Assembly (NCBI GenBank): GCA_026397505.1
Contig: JAPLUR010000042.1
Location: 1 to 50,304 of the forward strand
Reading direction: 5' to 3'
From: Candidatus Zixiibacteriota bacterium
GTDB lineage: Bacteria > Zixibacteria > MSB-5A5 > GN15 > PGXB01
DNA length: 50,304 nt
Within the stretch, counting starts at the first letter, position 1, and each line of letters opens with the position of its first letter. Below are positions 42,778-50,304 of the stretch, one piece after another. The translations under genes were made by a program, and so were the position numbers. The notes under the pieces were generated by a model, which ran no database searches, was not told the DNA's origin, and saw only the letters and a program-made list of their open reading frames with translations.

Positions 42778-42806
42778 AAGGGCGGACCGTTAAGCAGTCC
42801 GCCCTT
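42778..42806. terminator. Bidirectional terminator between the TolC fusion and the HtrA pair
   Basis: A 10-bp stem (AAGGGCGGAC with GTCCGCCCTT) and a 9-nt loop begin 5 nt after the TolC-fusion stop. On the minus strand it is followed by TTATTTA, giving a better U-run for the convergent protease operon. Confidence 0.8.
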
Positions 42807-42933
42807 ACAGATTTCAGTCGCAATTTTCGATTGCCCTGGTTCCTGCGCAAGGCCCACGGAGCGTACGAACCAACGCTTTATATCGTACTATCTCCGCAAT
42901 CCTGCCGATCGGAGCTCGGTATCCCCATAGAAT

Positions 42934-44352
42934 CTACCATTCAGTCTTCACATTTACAAATGTCGTCTTATTGTCCCGCCAGATAAAGAAAACCACTTCC
43001 TTTGGTTTATTGGCGGCAACCTCCGTAAGAATCGTCCGGGCATCCGTAACCGAGGATATCTTTTGCCCACCGATCGCCTGAATAATATCACCCGGCATTA
43101 TTTCGCCCACCGATGCCCAGCCGCCGGCTTCCACTTCCTTGACCACCACACCGTTGAATTCACGGCGGTCCAGATTGTAAAGATTGTAATCGGCGAAAGC
43201 CATATCGCGCACTATTAGTGAAAAATTGCTGTCTTCATAGCTGGAAACCTCGGACGGCGTGAGCGGGGCGCGGGCCAACACCGCCCTCAAATCCAGCGTA
43301 TCCACCTTGCCGTCATTGCGTCGAAGCACCTCAAAGGCGACATGCGCGCCGGCGCCCATATCGACAATCTCCCTCTGGAAAACCGGGAGATTCTCTTCCT
43401 TGTTGATATTAATTGCTTTATCGTTCATGCGAGCGATAATATCTCCGGTTTTAAAACCGGCCGAATCCGCAGGCGACTCCTTGGCAACCTCATTAATAAT
43501 AATTCCGCCGCTCGTTTTTATTCCCCAGAAATCGGCGATGTCGGGCGTCAATGCCTGCAGGTACACCCCCAGCCAGCCGCGATCGATTTTCCCCGGCGTC
43601 GGCGGGTCCTTAATCAGTCTTTCCAGTTTGTCCGCCCCAATCAGCCCCAGAAGCGGCAAGTATTGTTCTGACTGTGAAAATGACGGCATCCGTGACGCAT
43701 CAAGGCTCCCCATCCCGCCATTATCCAACTGACCCAGAACACCCACCGGGTTTCCATCACGATCGTATAGAACCGAGGACAATTGATTTTCGTTGAACCC
43801 GACCGTCAGGACAAAATTCTCCGGTACCTTTATGAGCGAGGAAACCATGCCGATATCCGATGCCAACGGCGGATCGACAAACTCCGGCATCAGGGAGTAC
43901 AATGTCAGCCATTCGCCAACCCGGATATTATCTCGTTTCTTGAAAACAACCGATCTAAAATTAATCTTCCTCTCCGCTTTTATTTTGCAAAACCCGATTT
44001 TCGTGAATTTATCCACCCCGACAAATTCCGCCGGGTATTTTGTACCGTCCATCATGGTGATTTCGATGCTTTTCGGCTTGGTATTGATCTGCATCCCCGC
44101 CATCATCGAAAAAGGGTTGTCGCTGTCCAGCGGTATGCCGTCGAATAACACCAGTCCCTCGGAACTCACTAACGTGCCGATACTGCGGCTCTGGGCCTCG
44201 GTCGTCTGTGTCCCCAGCGAAATCTCCATCTTGATATTGATGATGACTGTATAAGCCACCGCTTCCTTCGAAATCTTCTCATAATTCATCTGCTGGCCGT
44301 AAACGACCCCCGCTGTCAGAAGAATAGCCAGTAGGAAAGAAATATTTTTCAC
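42934..44352 (-). CDS. HtrA-like pseudoprotease with two PDZ domains
   Basis: A GTG start (MKNISFLLAILLTAGVVYGQQ) has AAGGAG 7 nt upstream and overlaps the upstream HtrA stop by 4 nt. The 472-residue protein has a signal peptide, a trypsin-like barrel (about 25-225) and two PDZ domains (about 260-355 and 385-465: WLGVYLQALTPDIADFWGI, SAGFKTGDIIARMND; then VVVKEVEAGGWASVGEIMPGD). The catalytic triad is missing: LVLFDGIPLDS stands where NYHV is expected, and YDRDGNPVG where GNSGGP is expected. It therefore probably binds rather than cuts unfolded envelope proteins, or regulates its neighbour. Family by fold is likely; the role is inferred. Confidence 0.8.
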   Translation of the reverse strand: MKNISFLLAILLTAGVVYGQQMNYEKISKEAVAYTVIINIKMEISLGTQTTEAQSRSIGTLVSSEGLVLFDGIPLDSDNPFSMMAGMQINTKPKSIEITMMDGTKYPAEFVGVDKFTKIGFCKIKAERKINFRSVVFKKRDNIRVGEWLTLYSLMPEFVDPPLASDIGMVSSLIKVPENFVLTVGFNENQLSSVLYDRDGNPVGVLGQLDNGGMGSLDASRMPSFSQSEQYLPLLGLIGADKLERLIKDPPTPGKIDRGWLGVYLQALTPDIADFWGIKTSGGIIINEVAKESPADSAGFKTGDIIARMNDKAININKEENLPVFQREIVDMGAGAHVAFEVLRRNDGKVDTLDLRAVLARAPLTPSEVSSYEDSNFSLIVRDMAFADYNLYNLDRREFNGVVVKEVEAGGWASVGEIMPGDIIQAIGGQKISSVTDARTILTEVAANKPKEVVFFIWRDNKTTFVNVKTEW

Positions 44353-45740
44353 TCTTCCACTCCTTGTTTCCCGGATTCCGTGGCCCTGGCGCCGTCAACC
44401 CGGATCAGGATAAATTTGGTGCTGCCGAAACGCTTGACCGTGAATAATATCCGCTCCGCCCCGGAGGTCGTCAACTCAATATAACGATCAGAGAATTCTC
44501 TGAAAGTATTAATCGGTTTCTCATTGATTCCTTTGATCACATCGCCCGGATGCAGCCCGCCTTCACCCGCGGCGCCGACCCTCTGCACTCCGGATACATA
44601 TACTCCCAACGTGTCCTCAAGCTGATTATCGACCGCCATTTGCTTGGTGAGACCCTTGACAGTGAAGCTCCAGTCCTTACAGTCAAGGTCCTCGCCCAGA
44701 GCATCTCCCAGCTCGCGGGTGGCAACCTCAATATTGACCGGTTTGTTGCCGCGCAGCATCGAGAGCCTGATATTGGTTCCGGCCGGATAATCGGCAATCA
44801 TTTTATAGAAAGCGGGTAATTCCTCGGCAAAACGAGCCGAGACAGGCTTCCCGTCAACTTTCAGGATAATATCGCCTGACTGAAGGCCGGCCTCTTCCGC
44901 CGGCGATTTCGGGTCAACCGAGGCAATCAGGACACCTTCATTGAGCGCCGTTCCAAACCACCCTTCCAGATTCTGAAGTTCCTGGCAGTTTACCCCGATC
45001 CAGCTCCGCACCACCTTTCCCTGAGACAAAATGCTCTCTACCACATGCTTGACTATATTGATCGGGATGGCAAAACCGATGGTGTTGGCAAACATCGTCG
45101 CCCGCGAATTGATGCCGACTACCTTCCCGCTAAGGTCCACCAGCGGCCCACCCGAGTTTCCCGGATTGATCGCCGCATCGGTCTGGATCCAGTTGTTATA
45201 CATGCCGGTTTTCTCGCCGGAGGGAAGCCGCACATCACCTGAAAAATTGCGGTCGGTGGTCGAAACCACCCCGCACGATACCGAACGGGAAAGCGCCAGG
45301 GGAGACCCCATTGCCAAAACGTACTGGCCCACCTGAAGCGAATCAGAGTTGCCGAATTCGGCCATCGGCAAATTCCCCTTATATTCCTTGAGATCCAATT
45401 TTATTATGGCGATATCAGTCAGCGGGTCGCCGCCGATCAGCGTCGCCCTGACCTGCTCCTTACTGTTAAGCGTGCAAATAATCCGTTCCGCTTTGCCGGC
45501 CACATGATAATTGGTGACTACATAACCGTCCTTATTAAAAATAACCCCCGAACCAACCACCGATTGCTTAATCATCTTGCCCGTGCGGTAATCGGTGATC
45601 ACCGGCTGGATATGAACCAGAGCGGGGAGAACCTTGTCCCGAGCCAGGAATATTTCCTGTTGCAGGGGGGGAATTTGCACGGCCCCGGCCGCCAGTCTCA
45701 TAAATATAACTAGAATCAGTACCCAAAAAGCTTTTCGCAT
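44349..45740 (-). CDS. HtrA/DegP-like periplasmic serine protease with two PDZ domains
   Basis: The start at 45740 (MRKAFWVLIL) has GAGGTG 7 nt upstream; a TTG four codons earlier is a weaker choice. The 463-residue protease has a signal peptide (about 5-20). Its catalytic triad is His79 (VVTNYHVAG), Asp109 (LTDIAII) and Ser196 (INPGNSGGPL). PDZ domains lie at about 250-340 (GVLIASVDPKSPAEEAGLQSGDI) and about 370-445 (VGAAGEGGLHPGDVIKGINE). The family degrades or refolds damaged envelope proteins. It is translationally coupled to an inactive relative. It probably has its own promoter in the 45741-45874 gap, where no clear boxes were found. Confidence 0.93.
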   Translation of the reverse strand: MRKAFWVLILVIFMRLAAGAVQIPPLQQEIFLARDKVLPALVHIQPVITDYRTGKMIKQSVVGSGVIFNKDGYVVTNYHVAGKAERIICTLNSKEQVRATLIGGDPLTDIAIIKLDLKEYKGNLPMAEFGNSDSLQVGQYVLAMGSPLALSRSVSCGVVSTTDRNFSGDVRLPSGEKTGMYNNWIQTDAAINPGNSGGPLVDLSGKVVGINSRATMFANTIGFAIPINIVKHVVESILSQGKVVRSWIGVNCQELQNLEGWFGTALNEGVLIASVDPKSPAEEAGLQSGDIILKVDGKPVSARFAEELPAFYKMIADYPAGTNIRLSMLRGNKPVNIEVATRELGDALGEDLDCKDWSFTVKGLTKQMAVDNQLEDTLGVYVSGVQRVGAAGEGGLHPGDVIKGINEKPINTFREFSDRYIELTTSGAERILFTVKRFGSTKFILIRVDGARATESGKQGVEE

Positions 45741-45874
45741 CCAACACCTCAAAAAGTTTTCCGTTATGGAGATCAGAAATCTCCCAATCTTGCCGTAAGA
45801 GAATAATCAAAACCACATCTTACAACAAGCCCTTATTTAACACTTCATCGGGTCAGAAGTTCGCTCTTTCGCGC

Positions 45875-45912
45875 CACAAAAAAACCATCCCGCTTGGGAT
45901 GGTTTTTTTGTG
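45875..45912. terminator. Very strong bidirectional terminator
   Basis: A perfect 17-bp stem (45875-45891 with 45896-45912) closes on a GCTT loop. The core CCATCCC/GGGATGG is flanked by A7 and T7, so it works on both strands. It ends the sigma-DUF4097-toast-rack operon and insulates it from the HtrA pair. Confidence 0.92.
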
Positions 45913-45927
45913 ACAAATCATATGATT

Positions 45928-46779
45928 TCAATCTACCCAGACTATCTCAACCTTGCCCAGACTCACATCAATTTTAATGTCCAATCCGACCGGTGAGTCA
46001 TGGAAATCTTTCGATTCGCAATATACATCCTCGATATCAAAACGCCCGGCATTCTTGAAATCGACCGAGGATAAAAAATTATCCTCCGCTTCGATCCTGA
46101 TCGGCAGGCCCGAGGGAATATAGATAGTCGCCTTTCCCAGACCGATCGAGATCCTTGCCCGCGCCTTGGTCTTGTATTCTCCCGCGAAATCAATAATAAA
46201 TTCCCCTACGCCGCCGTCAAGGGTCAGATATTCGAAATTGGCGTTCCCCAGTTTTTCTATCTCAAAACTGGACGCCCCGGCATCGATGGAAATATCACAT
46301 GTCGCCGGATTGGGAGAACTGAAAACCAAATGCCCTTTGGCCGCACCGATGCTTAATTTCAAAAAAGTCAATGGTATGCCTCCCAAATCCAGGTCGGCAT
46401 CGCAGGCCCCGATATCTATTTTCAATTCCGTCTGGTACTGTTTGGATAAGATTATGTTCCAGCGATTATCTTCCGTATCCATATGGGTATGACTTTGAAC
46501 CTCACTGCCGACTTCCAGATAGCCGGTTTTTCCCCGCTTCTCATAATCAGAATAAACCTCAATATTTTTGGGATCATACTCTACGTCGGCGCTGACTATC
46601 GCCTTGGTAGTATCTCCCGGCCTCAGGTTGATTTCCCCTGCTCCGATATCGAAATTGGCTTCCAGACGGCTGATTTCGTCGGGCGGGAAAATTATCTGCT
46701 TGCTCCTCAGGCTGCCCGCCTCAGATTTCCCGCCGCAGAATGTCACGGCGATCAGACAAAATAATAGAACTTTATACAT
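45928..46779 (-). CDS. Secreted toast-rack/LiaF-like beta-repeat protein
   Basis: The 283-residue protein has a signal peptide (MYKVLLFCLIAVTFCGG, ending SEAGS). The rest is regular short strands of a beta-solenoid: LEANFDIGAGEINLRPG, TELKIDIGACDADLDLGG, LKLSIGAAKGHLVF, CDISIDAGASSFEIEKLG, LTLDGGVGEFIIDFAGE, and ISIGLGKATIYIPSGLPIRIEAED. The repeated xIxIGAGxxxL pattern is that of toast-rack N-terminal and LiaF C-terminal domains, found in envelope-stress systems. It is the last gene of an ECF sigma operon, 26 bp after the polymer-forming protein gene. The role is unknown; envelope sensing is inferred from fold and context. Confidence 0.7.
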   Translation of the reverse strand: MYKVLLFCLIAVTFCGGKSEAGSLRSKQIIFPPDEISRLEANFDIGAGEINLRPGDTTKAIVSADVEYDPKNIEVYSDYEKRGKTGYLEVGSEVQSHTHMDTEDNRWNIILSKQYQTELKIDIGACDADLDLGGIPLTFLKLSIGAAKGHLVFSSPNPATCDISIDAGASSFEIEKLGNANFEYLTLDGGVGEFIIDFAGEYKTKARARISIGLGKATIYIPSGLPIRIEAEDNFLSSVDFKNAGRFDIEDVYCESKDFHDSPVGLDIKIDVSLGKVEIVWVD

Positions 46780-46805
46780 ACTACTCTTTCGTTATAAAAT
46801 TTAGA

Positions 46806-48044
46806 TTAAGCGCCGCCTTCGTCCGATTTCAGGGGCGGAGGTGAGGGGGGCGGAGGCGAAGGTACAACTTCCAGTCTTATTGATATTTTTTTCGCCCGGC
46901 TGCAATCCCGGCTTCCAAATCTGGTAAGCACGACCGATCCAAGCCCGGCCGTAACACCAATCGAACCGACAATAATCGCGATCACCATAAATACCGTGGA
47001 AAAACCGTGGCTGACCGGCGATGGGGAAATTTTGAGAAGCGACATGAATATCGATGGCGAGGAAAGAAGCGCCAACCCGGCGATAACCTGGGGCATCTGT
47101 CTATTCGGCTGACCCCCGAAATACTTGCCGGCCCATTCCCCGAACGTTTGTCCCAGAGCGACGATTCCCAGAATCAGCGCCAGCACCAGAGCGATCGGAA
47201 GGGCAAAAATGGCGATGGGAATACCTATGATAGTCAGACAGAGAAGAGCGAACAGCGGCGCAAAGAGAATCCAGACCAGAAATCCGGTCAAAAATGATTT
47301 CAGGAAACGCGTCTGCATGCAGTCATGAAGACGACCGATGGGTTTCGGCATGATGGCTGTCGCCAGAAAACCGCAAAAAAGAAGTACGGAGAGAATAACG
47401 AGATTGATGATCAAGGCGCTGTATGATGTCTCTTGAAATATATCGATCTGCGGTATCTTGGGAAGATCGGTCTCATAACGCCTGCCGCCGATAACGCCCC
47501 CTCTCATTTTTACTATTTCCGGCGCGCGGGCATCACCCGTGATCTCTCCGGTCTCCGTCACCGTAATTTTCTTATAAGATATGACATCCCCGTCAACCAA
47601 TCCCTCAACCGTTATCGGCCCTACCGCCACCAGCGGCCCGTCAACCTTCTCTCCCGGCCCAATCTCGATTGCCCCCAACTGCAGCCCCTTTATCCTCTTG
47701 ATAGCCGAATAGATCTCTTTTTTGGCGGAATCCGTATCCCTGATAATATCCGTTTCCGACTTGCGGAATACCGTCCTGGTCCCTTCCGTCTTCACTTTCC
47801 CTTTGACAAAATGGCCCTGGCTGAAATCATATTCCCATTCCGCGCCGCCGGAATCAACTCCGTAAACCCCCTCTGATGAAAGATGCAGTTCCTCCAACGT
47901 GGTATCCTCGCTGGCCGCCGAATCAGCGGAAGAACCCTTGGTGGGCGATGGTCCGATCGCCATCGCCGCTCTATCCGCCTGCAATGACAGCATCAGCAGA
48001 AAAGCCAGACCTGTTAGCAGAGTGTATGGGACAATTTTTTTCAT
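46806..48044 (-). CDS. Membrane protein with bactofilin-like (polymer-forming) domain and C-terminal helices
   Basis: AGGA lies before the ATG. The 412-residue protein has a signal peptide (about 5-29) and a charged, Ser-rich segment. A short right-handed beta segment of the bactofilin/polymer-forming type follows at about 120-185: LGAIEIGPGEKVDGPLVAVGP, then ITVEGLVDGDVISYKKITVT, then GEITGDARAPEIVKMRGGVIGG. Five to six membrane helices lie at about 205-370, and a Pro-rich tail (VPSPPPPSPPPLKSDEGGA) ends the chain. Similar proteins are named polymer-forming cytoskeletal or DUF8173-like. The domain would be periplasmic here. It starts 4 nt after the DUF4097 gene. The function is unknown. Confidence 0.7.
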   Translation of the reverse strand: MKKIVPYTLLTGLAFLLMLSLQADRAAMAIGPSPTKGSSADSAASEDTTLEELHLSSEGVYGVDSGGAEWEYDFSQGHFVKGKVKTEGTRTVFRKSETDIIRDTDSAKKEIYSAIKRIKGLQLGAIEIGPGEKVDGPLVAVGPITVEGLVDGDVISYKKITVTETGEITGDARAPEIVKMRGGVIGGRRYETDLPKIPQIDIFQETSYSALIINLVILSVLLFCGFLATAIMPKPIGRLHDCMQTRFLKSFLTGFLVWILFAPLFALLCLTIIGIPIAIFALPIALVLALILGIVALGQTFGEWAGKYFGGQPNRQMPQVIAGLALLSSPSIFMSLLKISPSPVSHGFSTVFMVIAIIVGSIGVTAGLGSVVLTRFGSRDCSRAKKISIRLEVVPSPPPPSPPPLKSDEGGA

Positions 48045-48048
48045 AATC

Positions 48049-49113
48049 CTAATATGATTCCAGCGTGATGTCTCCCGAGAAGGTCGAAAGGGAAATTTTC
48101 GGGCCGCCTTCGCCGAAATTTCCCGCCATCCGATGTTTGCTCCGGCTCTTATTATCCAGAGACAGCTCCGTTATGATTCTGCCGGTGCCTGTTTCCATCC
48201 GAATTGTACCCGCTGATGACTGCGGAACGGCAAAAATAATCGTCCCCGAGGTCGTTTCGACATAGTAATCCTTCGGGGAATCAAGCTTCGTTTGTATCTC
48301 CACGTCCCCGGAATAAGTCACGATGTCGATGGCGCCCGATTCCTGCCGGACAACTATATCCCCCGAAGTCGATTTCAGCCTTAAATCTCCGCTTAGCCCG
48401 GTCAGCCTGACATCTCCCGAAGTTTGGGTCAATGAGACCGAGCCGTTAATCTTCGTCCCGCGCAAATCACCCGAGGTCGAGCGAATATCGACCATACCGT
48501 TAATGGAATCGAGCCTCATATCGGAACTGGTCGAGGAAATATCAATATCTCCTTTGATATCCGCCATATCGAGGTCTCCCGAAACCGTGGAAATCTCTAT
48601 CATCCCCTGAATGGTGCGCAGGCTGATATCGCCGGAAGTACTGCCTATATCGATATCGCTTTTGATATCGGATATGGCCATATCGCCCGAAACCGATTCC
48701 ACCTCAACCTGGCAATCGGGCGGGACACTTATCGTGTAGTCAACCGACCCGTAGGAATCAAAATTGGAGCCGAACAGCTTCTCCCAGAACGACCGGGGAC
48801 GCTTCGACTCCTTGAGATAATTGGTCGCGACATCTATATGGTTGCCGGTCTTCTTTACCTCAATTTCAATCAATCCGGCTTTCTCTTCGGCTTCCGAGGC
48901 CTTATCGGCCTGGATTATCTTTATCGCCCGGATAAGAACCTTTTCCCCCGGAACCCCCATAATTTCTATGCCGCCGGATATATTGGATAAGGTCAGCGAG
49001 GACTTTTCAGTCACCGCAATTTCTTTCTGATATTCAAAACGGTAGTCTTTGCCGTAAGAGACGGCGGCAACTATTAGAAAAACGACTGACAGACAGAGAA
49101 TTGTTTTTTTCAT
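48049..49113 (-). CDS. DUF4097-family secreted beta-solenoid protein
   Basis: The start at 49113 (MKKTILCLSVVFLIVAAVSYG) has GGAG 9 nt upstream; the ATG at 49128 is too close to its purine run. The 354-residue protein has a signal peptide. Residues about 125-345 form repeats of about 20 residues with the core SGD: VESVSGDMAISDIKSDIDIG, STSGDISLRTIQGMIEI, STVSGDLDMADIKGDIDI, and others up to LSTFSGDITLESY. DUF4097 repeats build a right-handed beta-helix found in envelope-stress loci, often next to sigma factors. It starts 19 nt after the ECF sigma stop, in the slot that anti-sigma factors usually hold. The function is not established. Confidence 0.85.
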   Translation of the reverse strand: MKKTILCLSVVFLIVAAVSYGKDYRFEYQKEIAVTEKSSLTLSNISGGIEIMGVPGEKVLIRAIKIIQADKASEAEEKAGLIEIEVKKTGNHIDVATNYLKESKRPRSFWEKLFGSNFDSYGSVDYTISVPPDCQVEVESVSGDMAISDIKSDIDIGSTSGDISLRTIQGMIEISTVSGDLDMADIKGDIDISSTSSDMRLDSINGMVDIRSTSGDLRGTKINGSVSLTQTSGDVRLTGLSGDLRLKSTSGDIVVRQESGAIDIVTYSGDVEIQTKLDSPKDYYVETTSGTIIFAVPQSSAGTIRMETGTGRIITELSLDNKSRSKHRMAGNFGEGGPKISLSTFSGDITLESY

Positions 49114-49132
49114 GGCCGGTTTCTCCATCCCT

Positions 49133-49696
49133 TTAAACTGATTTCAGCTTTTTCTTCAGCAATTCGCGGGCGCGGAATATCCTCGCTTTGACCGTCCCGA
49201 TAGGGATACCGAGCGCCTCCGCGATTTCCTCATACGAGCGGTCGTCCTTATGCCGATACATGATAACAATCCGGTATTTCTCCGGGAGCGAGTCGATCGC
49301 ATCCTGAATCGAAATCCGCCTTTCGCGCTCCTCCAGCTCTCTTTCCGGATGATATGATAGGTCGGCTACATCCATCGTGGCCGAGTTTTCCTCGTCGTCG
49401 GAATGAGAATCGAGCGAAAGCGTGTGAATCCGCTGTTTGCGAAGGTAGTCTATGGCCGAGTTGGCCGCAATGCGGTAGAGCCAGGTGGAGAACTTGTATT
49501 CCGAACGATATGTTTCGAGCGACGCAAAAGCTTTCATAAAAGTCTCCTGTACCAAATCGGCGCTGGCCTCTTTTTCCCGAACGAACTTGAAGACGATGTG
49601 AAATATCGCCGGGCGGTGGCGTTCCATCAACTCCCGGTATGCATCCTGGTTCCCCGAGAGAGCGCTGGCGATCAGATTCTTGTCAAGTTCCGGCAA
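49133..49696 (-). CDS. ECF-type RNA polymerase sigma factor heading a beta-repeat protein operon
   Basis: The start is a TTG at 49696 (read MPELDKNLIASALSGNQDA) with AAAGG 5-6 nt upstream; the first in-frame ATG lies inside region 2. The 187-residue protein has region 2 (about 10-80: DAYRELMERHRPAIFHIVF, ASADLVQETFMKAFASLETY, YKFSTWLYRIAANSAIDYLRK) and region 4 (about 130-180: LPEKYRIVIMYRHKDDRSYEEIAEALG, IPIGTVKARIFRARELL). The operon shows no zinc-finger anti-sigma gene; DUF4097, bactofilin-like and toast-rack genes follow instead. A rare start codon may keep its level low. Confidence 0.92.
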   Translation of the reverse strand: MPELDKNLIASALSGNQDAYRELMERHRPAIFHIVFKFVREKEASADLVQETFMKAFASLETYRSEYKFSTWLYRIAANSAIDYLRKQRIHTLSLDSHSDDEENSATMDVADLSYHPERELEERERRISIQDAIDSLPEKYRIVIMYRHKDDRSYEEIAEALGIPIGTVKARIFRARELLKKKLKSV

Positions 49697-50166
49697 CTCG
49701 GCCTTTCAGTACAGGTTACGTTACTTCAGCCTGGCAGTTTCAAAACGGCTTAAAAGATAATAAGAAAGGCTCATTTAATAAATAGAAAAATACAGCTTCT
49801 TATCGACCAGACCAGCCCGCCCATTGTGCGCTTTTTGCACACCCCGGATAACCCCTTAGAGAGTTATGACTTGGTTGGAATGCGCCCCGTGGGGGCAACC
49901 ATTGCGGTCCCCCTTTTCTCCGCGCGGCCAGTCCGCTCTATCCGTTCGGGCAGGTCCTGATTCCGCACAAGCGGAATTGTGACCTGCCCGCAACTCGTCT
50001 TGGATTTGCGCTGGGTCTTGCCGAGAACAGCGTTCGAGGTGTGACCCAGCGCGTTCCCATGCCGATGGTCACGCCTTGCCGACTAAAGCTCGTAGCTTGT
50101 AGCGCAAAATCCCGAAGGGTTTTGCGAAACCGATTGGGTGTTATTCCCTGTAGGGGCGAACCGAAG
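49697..50166. other. Non-coding region with three successive stem-loops
   Basis: No gene is seen in these 470 bp. Three hairpins follow one another. At 49947-49990 a 10-bp stem (CGGGCAGGTC) encloses a second 7-bp stem (ATTCCGC) with an ACAA loop. At 50008-50052 a 10-bp stem (GCGCTGGGTC) has a 25-nt loop. At 50103-50126 CGCAAAATCCC folds on GGGTTTTGCG with a GAA loop. The phrases CCCGTGGGGGCAACC and GTAGGGGCGAACC resemble dispersed intergenic repeats seen in some uncultured-phylum genomes. It could be a REP- or MITE-like array or a structured RNA. It directly precedes the putative insertion sequence. Confidence 0.5.
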
Positions 50167-50304
50167 GAGGCTGTCCCATAAGTTTTGGTTGATTGGCATT
50201 GATGGAGCGATTAATATGGTGGTGAATTGGAGGAAGAGAGATGATATATCGTCGCGAGGATGTTAATCAATTGGGGTTTTCCTGTCTTCATGATGAGGTT
50301 GCGG
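50167..50304 (+). mobile_element. Probable left end of an insertion sequence (continues past the window)
   Basis: GAGGCTGTCCCATAAGT at 50167-50183 looks like the terminal inverted repeat of IS1182-like elements (typically GAGGCTGTCxCAxAAGT), and an open frame with a strong ribosome-binding site follows 58 bp later. The other end lies outside the window, so neither the matching repeat nor a target duplication can be checked. The call rests on the terminus motif and the layout. Confidence 0.5.
50241..50304 (+). CDS. Possible transposase N-terminus (cut by the window end)
   Basis: An ATG at 50241 follows GGAGG with a 7-nt spacer and opens a frame of 21 codons to the window end: MIYRREDVNQLGFSCLHDEV and onward. 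The fragment is too short for a family call by itself. Its place just inside an insertion-sequence-like terminus suggests a transposase, perhaps of the IS1182 or IS5 type. Confidence 0.4.
   Translation, partial: MIYRREDVNQLGFSCLHDEVA

Noticed and set aside
48065-48610. Regularly spaced short repeats that might be taken for a CRISPR-like or tandem DNA repeat
   Set aside because: They are the coding sequence of the DUF4097 SGD repeats, degenerate at the DNA level and in frame, with no constant repeat-spacer structure.

Overview
The window looks like part of a chromosome from a Gram-negative, anaerobic, non-model bacterium. It holds signal peptides, lipoproteins, outer-membrane beta-barrels, multiheme cytochrome c, oxygen-sensitive HdrABC-MvhADG [NiFe]-hydrogenase machinery and ECF sigma factors. 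The mix of Tricorn-type protease, NHL and DUF4097 proteins and radical SAM/SPASM enzymes fits a candidate phylum of the FCB group, and Zixibacteria is my best guess. That placement is impression, not proof. No rRNA, tRNA or CRISPR array was recognised.

Layout. (1) 1-7704, minus strand: an envelope and electron-transfer block. An NHL protein overlaps a hexaheme cytochrome that strongly resembles the Geobacter nanowire cytochrome OmcS. Downstream lie an outer-membrane barrel with a discoidin-like domain, a CsgG/LpoB-like lipoprotein, a protein with a duplicated CsgG-like domain, and a SurA-like prolyl isomerase cut by the window edge. Three CRP/FNR-type palindromes exactly 39 bp apart lie upstream. 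(2) 8401-12459: a Tricorn-like protease and a small VOC protein. (3) 12665-15792, minus strand: a putative RiPP locus with three paralogous 32-39-residue precursor peptides, none previously obvious because they are tiny and start with GTG, followed by two radical SAM/SPASM enzymes. (4) 16189-17649: a penicillin-binding-like serine hydrolase. (5) 17875-25864, minus strand: a tightly overlapping operon hdrC-hdrB-hdrA-mvhD-mvhG-mvhA-protease-hypA-hypB for an electron-bifurcating hydrogenase/heterodisulfide-reductase complex. It has one palindrome of the same CRP/FNR type just before hdrC. (6) 26419-35309, plus strand: CDF metal exporter, P-type ATPase, GYD protein, patatin, and three surface or secreted proteins including a glycine-rich lipoprotein. 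(7) 35378-39095: a serine hydrolase and a small membrane protein, divergent from an ECF sigma/anti-sigma pair. (8) 39212-42773: a membrane mannosyltransferase-like protein and a fusion of an ABC-type binding domain to TolC. (9) 42934-45740, minus strand: an HtrA protease translationally coupled to a catalytically dead relative. (10) 45928-49696, minus strand: an ECF sigma factor followed by three beta-repeat envelope proteins. (11) 49697-50304: hairpin-rich non-coding DNA and the probable left end of an insertion sequence.

How it fits together. The shared palindromes suggest that one CRP/FNR-family regulator controls both the putative cytochrome nanowire genes and the Hdr-Mvh operon, which would couple hydrogen or ferredoxin metabolism to extracellular electron disposal. 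The two systems most worth following up are the OmcS-like cluster with its periodic operator and the three-peptide, two-enzyme RiPP locus.
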